A stretch of 64,000 nucleotides of DNA from Xenopus tropicalis (lineage: Eukaryota > Chordata > Amphibia > Anura > Pipidae): positions 5,651,815 through 5,715,814 of the forward strand of contig NC_030683.2 of the NCBI RefSeq assembly GCF_000004195.4. The letters run 5' to 3'. The notes beneath the pieces are model-generated. The model saw only the letters and a list, made by a program, of their open reading frames with translations. It searched no databases and was not told the DNA's origin. Of this stretch, positions 22,531 to 31,790 are shown in pieces (position 1 is the stretch's first letter; each line of letters opens with the position of its first letter). A program made the translations under genes and the position numbers.

Positions 22531-22959
22531 ATAAAGCTATCATACTACTACCCCAGGGTACCCACTGTCTGTTACTGTGTATAGTGTCCTGGAGGGGCCA
22601 ATAATCCCTGTCTCACACTGTATATAGATGGTGTTTCAGTGCCCAGTGCTTGGGGGCCACATTGTGCCATGAAATGTTGGGGGCCAATGGAACAAGAGAA
22701 AGAGAGGGGGAAAAGGCGGGGTTACACCGTCAATCACAGAGCGAGGGGCAGGGACTATTTGCCCCCCCCCCAGCCCTGGAACCCTGTGCCAGTCTAGGGT
22801 CCCCGCCAAAATGGTCCCAATTGGGCCCCACAGTTTACAAGTCGGGCCCTGTTGGCAGGACCTTGATGCTGAACTACAACTCCCAGCATCCTCCACCAAC
22901 AGGGGGCTATTGCCCTGCTGCAGTACCCGTCCCCCCCTGTAGCCCTCCCCTAGAAATCA
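22531..22959. other. Repeat-derived or unique DNA, no gene
   Basis: Contains ACTACAACTCCCAGCATCCT (22873), a motif often seen in vertebrate repeats, and a C-run at 22761. Opposed open frames of 87 and 120 codons overlap here (22636-23012); neither looks like a protein family. Confidence 0.4.
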
Positions 22960-23430
22960 TTTGCCAGCCTCGGAGCAGAACCGCTCTCGCTGACCCATTT
23001 CTCTCCGATTAGTGCATCATTCTCCCACAATTACAGCAGCTATTTATTGTATTAATCTCTGTTTCACTGCTCGGCGGATGTGCTTATCCGTTAATAGGAG
23101 GCTGCTCGCTGAGCCACTGACATGTCAGGCTTGTTGGCTAGTAGGTGCTGGGAGATGCTGCTCGCTAATATCTACAGCTAAGTTAATTGGTAATTACATG
23201 TTAATTATAGAATTGTTAAAAGGCTGGCAGGTCAGTACCATGCCCTGCATTATAAACAGATTAGTAATAACGAGCGGGCGGGGAGATATACATTCACACA
23301 CATTACTCACGGCACAATAAAGATATAGGCAGATGTTGTGTTTATCAACAAAATGTAATTAAATTATCACAGTTTATCATGTAATTGCTGATGAAGTGCA
23401 CACATCTATATTTCTGTTTGTGGGTCCCAT
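22960..23430. promoter_or_regulatory. Candidate conserved non-coding block rich in TAATTA motifs
   Basis: Non-repetitive 470 bp. 23184-23213 contains AGTTAATTGGTAATTACATG and TTAATTATAG; 23353-23390 contains AATGTAATTAAATTATCACA and ATCATGTAATTGCTGATG. ACTGACATGTCAGGCTTG is near 23117. Several homeodomain-like sites close together in DNA that is clearly not transposon-derived is the typical look of a developmental enhancer. Inference only; decided by cross-species alignment. Confidence 0.35.
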
Positions 23431-23639
23431 AACAATTACATTCATATATATATATATATATTTATAGTTACAGTCACATACTGCAATCCCAGCAGCACCC
23501 CCAAACCTCCATTATAGCAGAACCCCCTGACCCCATAGGCCCACCAATGATCTGCCCATTCCCCGTCCGGATCTGCCCAATCCCTGCCTCCAAAGCATCT
23601 GTTTTCCCATGGGGCTAGCCATATTCTTCATTTCCCAGG
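23431..23639. other. Short stretch with TA microsatellite
   Basis: A (TA)n run at about 23446-23462, then unremarkable C-rich sequence leading into the 241-bp inverted repeat. Nothing else seen. Confidence 0.5.
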
Positions 23640-24380
23640 GTGCCACTCAATAGTAAGAAATCCAAGTCCGGCTTGGGACTCCTCCAGTTACATGGGAGTA
23701 GGAGAAAAAATAGTTTAGCTGAAAGCAGTTCTAATGTGTAGCGCTGGCTGAAAGCTCAGACTCAGGCACACTTTACTGCTGCGCTGCAAGTTAGAGTGAT
23801 ATCCCCCCCCCTCACCCCCAGCAGCCGATCAGCAGAACAATGGGAAGGGAGCAAGATAGCAGCTCCCAGTAGGTATCAGAATAGCACTCAATAGTAAGAA
23901 ATCCAAGTCCGGCTTGGGACTCCTCCAGTTACATGGGAGAAGGAGAGAAAATAGGTTACCTGTATTACACTGGTACACAGCAAATTATTCCCTCTGCCAT
24001 TTCGAATTTTATTCTTGAACCAACAAATGTATTTGTAGCTGTAATATTGGTGTGTAGGCGCCATCTCAGTGCCTTGTGCCTGAGTCTGAGCTTTCAGCCA
24101 GCGCTACACATTAGAACTGCTTTCAGCTAACCTATTGTTTCTCCTACTCCCATGTAACTGGAGGAGTCCCAAGCCGGACTTGGATTTCTTACTATTGAGT
24201 GCTATTCTGATACCTACTGGGAGCTGCTATCTTGCTCCCTTCCCATTGTTCTGCTGATCGGCTGCTGGGGGTGAGGGGGGGGGGGATTACACTCCAACTT
24301 GCAGCGCAGCAGTAAAGTGTGCCTGAGTCTGAGCTTTCAGCCAGCGCTACACATTAGAACTGCTTTCAGCTAACCTATTG
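23640..24380. repeat. 241-bp repeat in inverted arrangement (large palindrome)
   Basis: The left arm (about 23640-23955) carries 1.3 units of a 241-bp repeat in reverse orientation (CTCAATAGTAAGAAATCCAA at 23646 and again at 23887). The right arm (about 24076-24380) carries 1.25 units in forward orientation (CTTTCAGCCAGCGCTACACA at 24091 and 24334). The arms are nearly perfect reverse complements over about 300 bp, with a 120-bp spacer. The same unit occurs direct at 28928-29345. I recall this as part of a larger interspersed Xenopus element with an internal duplication. Confidence 0.92.
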
Positions 24381-24599
24381 TGATGGCCGCCATCTCTCTC
24401 CTGCTCAATAATGTAGCCTATAGACATACTGGGGAGGAATTACTGCTGCTGTTTATTATTAAACTGACTTTTGTTGCAAAGAACAATAGCAATTAAAGCA
24501 CAGACACACCAATAAAAACTCTAAGCAAGTTGTATGTTTTCAAAAGATTTATATAAGTAATACGTTTGTTATGAAGAGCCCCTGGCTTGCCTTTAGCTA
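24381..24599. other. Right flank of the palindrome, no gene
   Basis: Contains AATGTAGCCTATAGACATAC, which recurs near 24876 as AATGTAGCCTATAGACACAT, so the T2-like fragment at 24600-24870 is bracketed by a short direct repeat. AT-rich otherwise; no gene. Confidence 0.4.
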
Positions 24600-24870
24600 T
24601 AGGGATCTGATTTTTTATTATTATGGTTTTCAGCTTTATTATTTTTATTATTTGCAGCAGCTGGTCGCTAGGCTCTGGTTTACCTTAGCAACCAGGTAAG
24701 GTCTTGACTGGGAGACTGGAATATGCATAGCAGAGGGACTGAGTAGACCCAATGGCTGGTTGCTAGGGTAATTTAGACCCCAGCAACCACATAGCTGCTT
24801 AAAAACTAAAGTAATAAATATTGAAGACCAATTGCAAATGGTCTCAGAATATCATACTAAATAACAGCCC
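24600..24870 (+). mobile_element. Divergent T2-type MITE fragment
   Basis: Related to 55190-55530: CAGCAGCTGGTCGCTAGGCT, CTTAGCAACCAGGTAAGG, GGGAGACTGGAATATGCATA and AATATTGAAGACCAATTGCA follow in the same order, but with larger differences than the other copies. No intact termini; non-coding. Confidence 0.65.
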
Positions 24871-25141
24871 CCTTTAATGTAGCCTATAGACACATAGGAG
24901 GTGAAGTATATTTGATATATATATACACAGATATATGTTGCTGAGTATTATTAAAGCTTTTTTTTTAGGAAGAACCCCCAAAAAATCAGTTTTTAACCTG
25001 TTTGCTCCAACTCCAAAAGGAGTTGCCTCTGGCTATAGGGGTCATTTATCAACACCGGGCAGATCTGCCCATGGGCAGCAACCTATGGCAACCAATCAAA
25101 TTGTTGCCTTCGTTGTTCTGCCTGCATCTGGCTGAAAAAAG
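24871..25141. other. Unique and repeat-fragment DNA
   Basis: Contains a TA-rich run (GATATATATATACACAGATA, 24914) and GGTCATTTATCAACACCGGG with GGCAACCAATCAAATTG, a fragment of a frog MITE family. No gene. Confidence 0.45.
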
Positions 25142-25149
25142 CCAATCAC

Positions 25150-25977
25150 TAGTGATGAGCGAATCTGTCCCGTTTTGCTTCGCCATAAAATTCGCCAAAC
25201 GCCAAGAAAATTATCGAAACGGTGAAAAATTTGTGAAGTGCATTTGTCACATGATTTTTTTGTCACTCGCGTCTATTTTTCTGTCGTCTACGTCTATTTT
25301 TTCGCTGCCCGCATCTTTTTTGTCGCCCGAGTATATTTTTTCCCTCCCGCGTGTATTTTTTGTCGCCCGCATCTATTTTTTTGCCATCTGTGTGTATTTT
25401 TTTGTCACCCGCATCTATTTTTTTGTCGACTGCATCTTTTTTTGTCGCCCATGTCTATTTTTTGTCGCCCGCATGTATTTTTTTGTTGACTGCATCTTTT
25501 TTTTGTCGCCCATGTCTATTTTTTGTCATCTGCGTCTATTTTTTTGTTGCCCGTGTCTATTTTTTCGTTGCCCGCGTGTATTTTTTGTCGCCCGTGTCTA
25601 TTTTTTTGTCGCCCACATATTTTTTGTCTTCCGCGTGAATTTTTTGTAACCCGCGTCTATTTTTTTGTTGCCCGCATCTTTTTTTGTTGCCCACGTCTAT
25701 TTTTTTGTCGCCCACATCTTTTTTTTGTTGTCTGGGTCTATTTTTTTGGTTGCCCTCGTCTATATTTTCGTCGCCCGCACTTGTTTGACGCAGCCATGCC
25801 TTTTTTTGACGCGACTGCGCCCTTTTTTGACGCGACCACGCCCAATTTGACACATGACAAAACAAATTTCTGCGCGACAAATTTTTCCGCAGCAAATTTT
25901 CACAAAACAATTTGCCAATGGGGAAATGCAGAAATTCGCTGTGAATCCATGACTGCAGAAAAATTTACTCATCACTA
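25150..25977 (+). mobile_element. hAT-like MITE with internal 20-bp minisatellite (a)
   Basis: Termini are TAGTGATGAGCGAATC (25150) and CTCATCACTA (ending 25977). An exact 8-bp target duplication CCAATCAC flanks them (25142-25149 and 25978-25985). The TAG-type terminus with an 8-bp duplication fits hAT. Sub-terminal parts (TTCGCCAAACGCCAAG; AATGCAGAAATTCGCTGTGA) match the element at 34379-35255. The middle is a minisatellite (25252-25790). Length 828 bp; long open frames in the T-rich array are not genes. Confidence 0.9.
25252..25790. repeat. 20-bp TTTTTTTGTCGCCCGCATCTA minisatellite
   Basis: About 26 units of 19-22 bp with core TTTTTTGTCGCCCGC followed by RTCTA or GTGTA; T-runs vary from 4 to 8. 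The plus strand carries almost all T-runs, a strong strand asymmetry. Translation gives F/Y/V-rich peptides in several frames, with no biological support. Confidence 0.95.
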
Positions 25978-25985
25978 CCAATCAC

Positions 25986-26759
25986 TGATTTGTTGCTATG
26001 GGTTACTGCCCAAGGGCAAATTTGCCCAGTGATGATAAATGAGCCGCAATTGTCTTTTTTTTAACCTCTTTGCTGCCTGTTCTAGCCTCTAGCTACAGAG
26101 CTACATAGCCTTAGGGATAAAGCGCTCGGATATATATTGTTTTTATAGAAGGTTTAATTATAAAGATCAATCTGCCCCCCCCCCTATATATATATATACC
26201 CCTATAGCGCCTGCAACAAATGATTTCCATTGTCCGTGGCACAAACAAATAGGTAGAAAACAAAAGGAAGCAGCTGACTCCATTGTCCCCCCCCCAGTCC
26301 CCGTTATTGGTCGGGCGCGCAGGAAGGATTTACAGCAGCTGCTGGCGGAAAGCAATGACATTTCCTAGGGCTTATTACCACTCCATCAAATTAGCAAAAT
26401 AGATCTAAATGCGGTTCCCTCGAGTGTCAAATATGTTTTTCTTATAAATATTGGCTGATTCCCCCCACGCATTAATGAAGATGGATCGGTGCCAAGGAAA
26501 TATTCAAATGGAAATGACTAAACGAGCTGCGTTTTTTTTTCTCCCCCTCCTGTTCAGCAAATGAGGTGTATTCATTAACCCTAAGAACGCCAGTGAGAAG
26601 GCGATGCCAGTCGTTCCTGGGTCCTGACTGCGACCAACTGCATGGAGACCCTACTGACCCCCTGGCACCTTGGGTCGGAGAATGGGAGACTGGGGATCAA
26701 TGGGCTGTAGATAAACCACATTTGGAAGCTTCTGTTACACAAGGAAAAATATGAAAGTT
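25986..26759. other. Single-copy DNA with a candidate regulatory patch
   Basis: Mostly unique. 26370-26570 (ATTACCACTCCATCAAATTA, TCTTATAAATATTGGCTGAT, CGCATTAATGAAGATGGATC, AAATATTCAAATGGAAATGA) is the best candidate for conserved non-coding sequence. A (TA)n run lies at 26186-26199. Opposed ~62-codon frames at 26566-26769 are not convincing. Confidence 0.4.
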
Positions 26760-26880
26760 TATGCAGCACAGTAGGCGGCTGCCTGATAGCGCTGGGGTTC
26801 TAGGTTCGATTCCAGCAAGGACCTGGGCTCCCTTGTGCATCTGAATATAAAGCTACTGCCATGTTGTGGCTAAAAAAAAG
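26760..26880 (+). mobile_element. tRNA-derived SINE head
   Basis: A B-box, GGTTCGATTCC, at 26803-26813 matches the pol III consensus. An A-box-like CAGCACAGTAGG lies at 26764-26775, 27 bp upstream. The sequence between and after (CTGATAGCGCTGGGGTTCTA; CAGCAAGGACCTGGGCTCCC) resembles frog tRNA-derived SINE heads, not a foldable tRNA. The body beyond about 26880 is absent or diverged. Probably a 5' fragment. Confidence 0.6.
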
Positions 26881-27024
26881 GTCAAAAGCCATTGCTCCAA
26901 GTGGGTGCAGGGGGGGGCACATTGTTAGTACAAATAGTTAATTGTCACATCAATGTCAATTGTGACGTCAACTGTCGGTGCCAAGGGTGGTTGAACCCAA
27001 ATGAACCACATGGAGCCACTCAGT

Positions 27025-28401
27025 CAGGCCTGGACTGGGATTCAACATAGGCCCGGGCATTTCAAGGCCCAAACAGCCCCCCCCAAGCCCAATAAATAGT
27101 AACTGTCTGTGGCACCTTACAGCCCCCCTGGCATTCCCAGTACCCAGAGGCACAAACAGCCCCCCCCCAGCCCAATAAATAGTGACTGTCTGTGGCACCT
27201 TACAGCCCCCCTGGCATTCCCAGTACCCAGAGGAACAAACAGCCCCCCCAGCCCAATAAATAGTGACTGTCTGTGGCACCTTACAGCCCCCCTGGCATTC
27301 CCAGTACCCAGAGGCACAAACAGCCCCCCCCAGCCCAATAAATAGTGACTGTCTGTGGCACCTTACAGCCCCCCTGGCATTCCCAGTACCCAGAGGCACA
27401 AACAGCCCCCCCAGCCCAATAAATAGTGACTGTCTGTGGCACCTTACAGCCCCCCTGGCATTCCCAGTACCCAGAGGCACAAACAGCCCCCCCCCCAGCC
27501 CAATAAATAGTGACTGTCTGTGGCACCTTACAGCCCCCCTGGCATTCCCAGTACCCAGAGGAACAAACAGCCCCCCCCAGTCCAATAAATAGTGACTGTC
27601 TGTGGCACCTTACAGCCCCCCTGGCATTCCCAGTACCCAGAGGCACAAACAGCCCCCCCCAGCCCAATAAATAGTGACTGTCTGTGGCACCTTACAGCCC
27701 CCCTGGCATTCCCAGTACCCAGAGGCACAAACAGCCCCCCCAGCCCAATAAATAGTGACTGTCTGTGGCACCTTACAGCCCCCCTGGCATTCCCAGTACC
27801 CAGAGGCACAAACAGCCCCCCCCAGCCCAATAAATAGTGACTGTCTGTGGCACCTTACAGCCCCCCTGGCATTCCCAGTACCCAGAGGCACAAACAGCCC
27901 CCCCCCCAGCCCAATAAATAGTGACTGTCTGTGGCACCTTACAGCCCCCCTGGCATTCCCAGTACCCAGAGGCACAAACAGCCCCCCCAGCCCAATAAAT
28001 AGTGACTGTCTGTGGCACCTTACAGCCCCCCTGGCATTCCCAGTACCCAGAGGCACAAACAGCCCCCCCCAGCCCAATAAATAGTGACTGTCTGTGGCAC
28101 CTTACAGCCCCCCTGGCATTCCCAGTACCCAGAGGCACAAACAGCCCCCCCCCAGCCCAATAAATAGTGACTGTCTGTGGCACCTTACAGCCCCCCTGGC
28201 ATTCCCAGTACCCAGAGGCACAAACAGCCCCCCCCAGCCCAATAAATAGTGACTGTCTGTGGCACCTTACAGCCCCCCTGGCATTCCCAGTACCCACAGG
28301 CACAAACAGCCCCCCCCCAGCCCAATAAATAGTGACTGTCTGTGGCACCTTACAGCCCCCCTGGCATTTGCCAGAACCCACAGATTGCCAGTCCGGGCCT
28401 G
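27025..28401 (-). mobile_element. hAT MITE expanded by the 82-bp minisatellite
   Basis: The left end CAGGCCTGGACTGGGA (27025) and right end CCAGTCCGGGCCTG (28401) are inverted repeats of the same family as 19176-19285. Next to the left end lies TAGGCCCGGGCATTTCAAGG, and next to the right end GGCATTTGCCAGAACCCACA with GATTGCCAGTCC; both are parts of the unexpanded MITE. Between them the internal segment has been amplified into about 16 units of 82 bp. The 8-bp flanks (CACTCAGT and CTCTGCAC) do not match, so the target duplication has decayed or an end is shifted. Confidence 0.82.
27066..28365. repeat. 82-bp minisatellite array, copy 3
   Basis: Same unit as 1-3539, with AATAAATAGTGACTGTCTGT, two C-runs and CTGGCATTCCCAGTACC. 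Units here are very uniform; main differences are C-run length and a GAGGAACAAA variant in three units. The last unit grades into the MITE's own right side (CTGGCATTTGCCAGAACCC), showing which part of the MITE was amplified. Confidence 0.97.
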
Positions 28402-28927
28402 CTCTGCACCAGAAGGCAACATCCCCCCCTTCCGGTCTCCCCCCCTGGGGTTCTGATTCTGCCCCAGGCGTCGGTATTGTTGCCCCAGCACCACCATCAT
28501 TAATAAATCCAGTTCATTATCACCAGCACTTTTTTTAGTCACAAAAACACTTTTTCCTGGAGATAATTTGCGCAATGTTTAATTGGATCACTTTGTACAT
28601 AAATATATCATTTGGGATAATTAGACAGCAAGACAAATTGGCAGTTGGGAACGAAGGCTTTTATTGCCCAAATGTATATGTTTTATAGGGATACAATTGT
28701 TAGGAATAGCTGTGACACCCATTATAATAATAATATATAGACGTGTTTCATTCCATAGTTGTACCCTGTGAGGCGACGCTCACGTTCTGGCAAAGGGCGT
28801 AACTACAGGGAGGGAAGGGATTTGCTGCTGCACAGGGGCCCATTATAGGGGCCCCACTCAGTATAGAGTTTATTGTCTTTCATTAGGAGTTAATGAAAAC
28901 TGCAATATAAAGTGTCCAACTGAGGGG
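28402..28927. other. Mostly unique DNA, one repeat-like patch
   Basis: 28500-28680 (TTAATAAATCCAGTTCATTA, GTTTAATTGGATCACTTTGT, GGATAATTAGACAGCAAGAC) is non-repetitive and TAAT-rich and could be regulatory. 28790-28860 (GGGCGTAACTACAGGGAGGG, GGGGCCCATTATAGGGGCCC) looks like a dispersed repeat fragment related to 19376-19560. No gene. Confidence 0.4.
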
Positions 28928-29345
28928 CTTTCAGCCAGCGCTACACATTAGAACTGCTTTCAGCTAACCTATTGTTTCTCCTACTCCCATGTAACTGGAG
29001 GAGTCCCAAGCCGGACTTGGATTTCTTACTATTGAGTGCTATTCTGATACCTACTGGGAGCTGCTATCTTGCTCCCTTCCCATTGTTCTGCTGATCGGCT
29101 GCTGGGGGAGAGAGGGGGGGATATCACTCCAACTTGCAGCGCAGCAGTAAATTGTGCCTGAGTCTGAGCTTTCAGCCAGCGCTACACATTAGAACTGCTT
29201 TCAGCTAACTTATTGTTTCTCCTACTCCCATGTAACTGGAGGAGTCCCAAGCCGGACTTGGATTTCTTACTATTGAGTGCTATTCTGATACCTACTGGGA
29301 GCTGCTATCTTGCTCCCTTCGCATTGTTCTGCTGATCGGCTGCTG
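28928..29345 (+). repeat. 241-bp repeat, 1.7 direct units
   Basis: CTTTCAGCCAGCGCTACACA begins at 28928 and again at 29169, a 241-bp period. The two units are almost identical over their shared 177 bp and close to the arms of the palindrome at 23640-24380. The second unit breaks off at GATCGGCTGCTGGTACAAGC, just before the 34-bp array. Confidence 0.93.
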
Positions 29346-29370
29346 GTACAAGCCAATCCGATACCAGCAG

Positions 29371-29766
29371 GCAGAGTATGGCACACACAGGCAGGATAGG
29401 GCAGGCATAGTATGGCACACAGGCAGCATAGGGCAGGCAGAGTATGGCACACACATGCAGCATAGGGCAGGCAGAGTATGGCACACACATGCAGCATAGG
29501 GCAGGCAGAGTATGGCACACACAGGCAGCATAAGGCAGGCAGAGTATGGCACACACAGGCAGCATAAGACAGGCAGAGTATGGCACACACAGGCAGTATA
29601 GGGCAGGCAGAGTATGGCACACACAGGCAGCATAAGGCAGGCAGAGTATGGCACACACAGGCAGTATAGGGCAGGCAGAGTATGGCACACACAGGCAGCA
29701 TAAGGCAGGCAGAGTATGGCACACACAGGCAGTATAGGGCAGGCAGAGTATGGCACACACAGGCAG
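29371..29766. repeat. 34-bp minisatellite outside the hAT element
   Basis: About 12 units of the 34-bp repeat with GGCAGAGTATGGCACACACA, but with the distinguishing piece GGCAGCATAAGGCA or GGCAGTATAGGGCA in place of GGCAGGGTAGGGCA of the module copies. The two types alternate, giving a 68-bp higher-order period. No hAT ends lie beside it, so the array exists apart from its presumed host. Confidence 0.95.
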
Positions 29767-30771
29767 CTTTTCTTTATATAGTTTCATAGTGTTGCATACA
29801 CAGTAGGGCTATATAAATGAAGATTTACCTACAGGCGATCCAGGGGATGGAATGAGTGTGTGACATTTACCCATTTCCAGTTAATGACTTTATTCCTACA
29901 AAAGAGAAGCCATAAAGGAAGGTGTGCATGGGGCGGGGGGGGGGGGGGGGCAGATAACAGGGAATAATACAAGTCTAGATAAGAAGCAGCTACAGTATTT
30001 ATATTTACCTGCTGGCTGGTTGTTTATTGCTCACAAAAGAGACTCGGAAATGCTGATGGAATCCATGGAATTAGGCTCCATAAATCAGCGTTCTGTACCC
30101 ATAGGTAACAATTAGTGCCCTCATTAAAGGAACTCCCTAACCTCTTTAGAGTTGGTTTGGAAAGTGTCTTGAGGGAGAGGGTGTGTGAGGCTCATTAGCA
30201 GCGAGGCTGACAGGTCACCAACGGACTCTGCTGAGAGACATCTCTCTATAGGTCTCTACATGAGATTTCACAGGAGATAGAGCGCTCGCTGACTTATCTC
30301 TCTCTCTTTCTCACTCTCCCCAGTCAGTCTCTTCCCCAGAGGGACGTGGAACCTACGCGGGAAGGTGACGTCCATTGGCCAGGAAGCCTTACTCAGGGCC
30401 TGAGTGCCACTCATAGCCAGACTCGCTCCGACATGTTCTATAGGTGTCATTGTTGCCATAAAGTAACAGCTCTGTGATTGCTCACATTAATCCTGTAAAT
30501 CCTCTCCCCAAGCTGTGCAGCCTCTCTTACACTTCCATGTGTTTCAGGCACCATTCATTGGTTACTTCCCTTGTGGGCTATGGGCCACTAACCAGTGACT
30601 ACAATGCCGCTATTTGGGCAAGTAGGGTGACTGAGCTTGGATCTGCAAAGCAGCGGCTGTAGAAGGAAAGTAGGCCAAGATGGTGGCATTAGAACATGGT
30701 GGCCCCAGCTGGGCAAATTAGGTAGCCCTTCTAAGTGACATTTTTGTTTTGGGAGGTTGCCTCAAGTCTGG
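29767..30771. other. Single-copy DNA, no gene seen
   Basis: A run of 16 G lies at 29935-29950. 30124 reads TTAAAGGAACTCCCTAACC, a T2-like terminus without a partner. 30130-30460 is non-repetitive (GAGGCTCATTAGCAGCGAGG, GACAGGTCACCAACGGACTC) and could be regulatory. The TTTCTCACTCTCCCCAG before 30325 is acceptor-like, but no open frame of note follows. Confidence 0.4.
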
Positions 30772-30850
30772 ACTGGGCTTCAAAATAGGCCCTGGTGTTT
30801 CAACTTCACAGAGACCCAGCCCAATAAATAGTAAATAAATAATAGTCTCT
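30772..30850 (-). mobile_element. Fragment of the CAGGCCCGGACTGG hAT MITE family
   Basis: CAAGTCTGGACTGGGCTTCA, AAATAGGCCCTGGTGTTTCA and CCAGCCCAATAAATAGT match the left half of the MITE at 27025. It breaks off into AATAAATAATAG. Single copy of the region that is amplified elsewhere. Confidence 0.7.
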
Positions 30851-30862
30851 TTTTGTGTAGAC

Positions 30863-31488
30863 CAGGGGTCCCCCAACCTTTCTTAAGGTGGCCATACACG
30901 GGCCGATTGTAGCTGCCGATATCAGTCACTTGGCCCATGTAGGGGCAGAAACAAGGGGCCTACCCAACCGATATCTGGTCTGAAATTGACCAGATATCGA
31001 TCGGGCAGGTTAAAAGATTCAGTCCGATCGAGGACCACATCGGCTCGTTGATGCGGCCCCCGAACCGACTGCCCCAGGGCCAAACGATCGAATTAGCCTA
31101 CATTTTGCCGATATTGCCCACCCGTAGGTGGGGATATCGGGAGAACATCCGCTCGCTTGGTGACCTCACCAAGCGAGCAGGTCTTAACGTGTATGGGCAC
31201 CTTTACTCGTGAGCCACAGTCAAATGTAAAAAGACTTGGGGAGCAACACAAGCACCATAAAAGTTCATGGAGGAGCCAAATAAGGGCTGTGATTGGCTAT
31301 TAGGGGCCTCTATGCACCCTATCAGCTTACAGGGGCTTTATTTGGTAGGAAATCTTGTTTTTATTCAACCAAAACTTGCCCCCAAGTCAGGAATTCAAAC
31401 ATAACTCCCTGGTTTGGGGGCACTGAGAGCAACATCCAAGGGGTTGGGGAGCAACATGTTACCCTGAGCCACTGGTTGGGGATCACTG
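30863..31488 (+). mobile_element. Complete hAT element carrying a nested insertion
   Basis: Left terminus CAGGGGTCCCCCAACC (30863) and right terminus GGTTGGGGATCACTG (31488) are inverted repeats. The 8-bp flanks GTGTAGAC (30855-30862) and GTATAGAC (31489-31496) differ at one base and represent the target duplication. A Harbinger-like element (30886-31202) is inserted 20 bp inside the left end. Without it the hAT is about 306 bp. Shared body with 20750-20995. Non-coding. Confidence 0.92.
30886..31202 (+). mobile_element. Harbinger-like MITE nested in the hAT element
   Basis: Ends are AGGTGGCCATACAC and GTGTATGGGCACCT, inverted repeats with one mismatch. TTA flanks both sides (30883-30885 and 31203-31205), and removing the element plus one TTA restores CTTTCTTACTCG as in the uninterrupted hAT copy at 20750. 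A 3-bp TTA duplication is typical of PIF/Harbinger. The right part contains a perfect hairpin, GCTCGCTTGGTGA with TCACCAAGCGAGC. 317 bp, non-coding. Confidence 0.92.
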
Positions 31489-31496
31489 GTATAGAC

Positions 31497-31559
31497 TGAG
31501 CCTCCCTAAACCAACGTTATTCTCCCCCTATGGGCCCTTTATCCGTTATTGAGGTACAA
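31497..31559. other. Short spacer
   Basis: Unremarkable sequence between the hAT element and the candidate regulatory block; nothing seen. Confidence 0.4.
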
Positions 31560-31790
31560 CTCCCAGCCCCCCACAGACAGGCAGAGGCCGATAACGCCAA
31601 TTTGAATGCAATATTGTGTATCTTATTGCCGGGATTGCTAAGGAACGCCGTTGCCTCTGATTGAAATGAAACTTTAAAAGAAATAATAATAATGGGGATT
31701 AGAAATCATTTCCATGCATTATATTTTAATTAAATTTGCTGACGGAAATGATATGAACAGGAGGAGAGGAAACCCAAAATTTGGCACGGC
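31560..31790. promoter_or_regulatory. Candidate conserved non-coding block
   Basis: Non-repetitive 230 bp with GAATGCAATATTGTGTATCT, TTGCCGGGATTGCTAAGGAA, GAAATCATTTCCATGCATTA, and TTTTAATTAAATTTGCTGAC followed by GGAAATGATATGAAC. The AATTAAATTTGC octamer-like and homeodomain-like sites are of the kind found in enhancers. Inference from appearance only. Confidence 0.33.

Noticed and set aside
25002..26032. Overlapping long frames with F/Y/V-rich repeats, looking like membrane segments
   Set aside because: The hydrophobicity comes from T-runs in the minisatellite. Several overlapping frames are open and none has other support.
26760..26880. Functional tRNA gene
   Set aside because: A- and B-box-like sites are present, but the stems of a tRNA cloverleaf do not pair. 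A SINE head explains it better.
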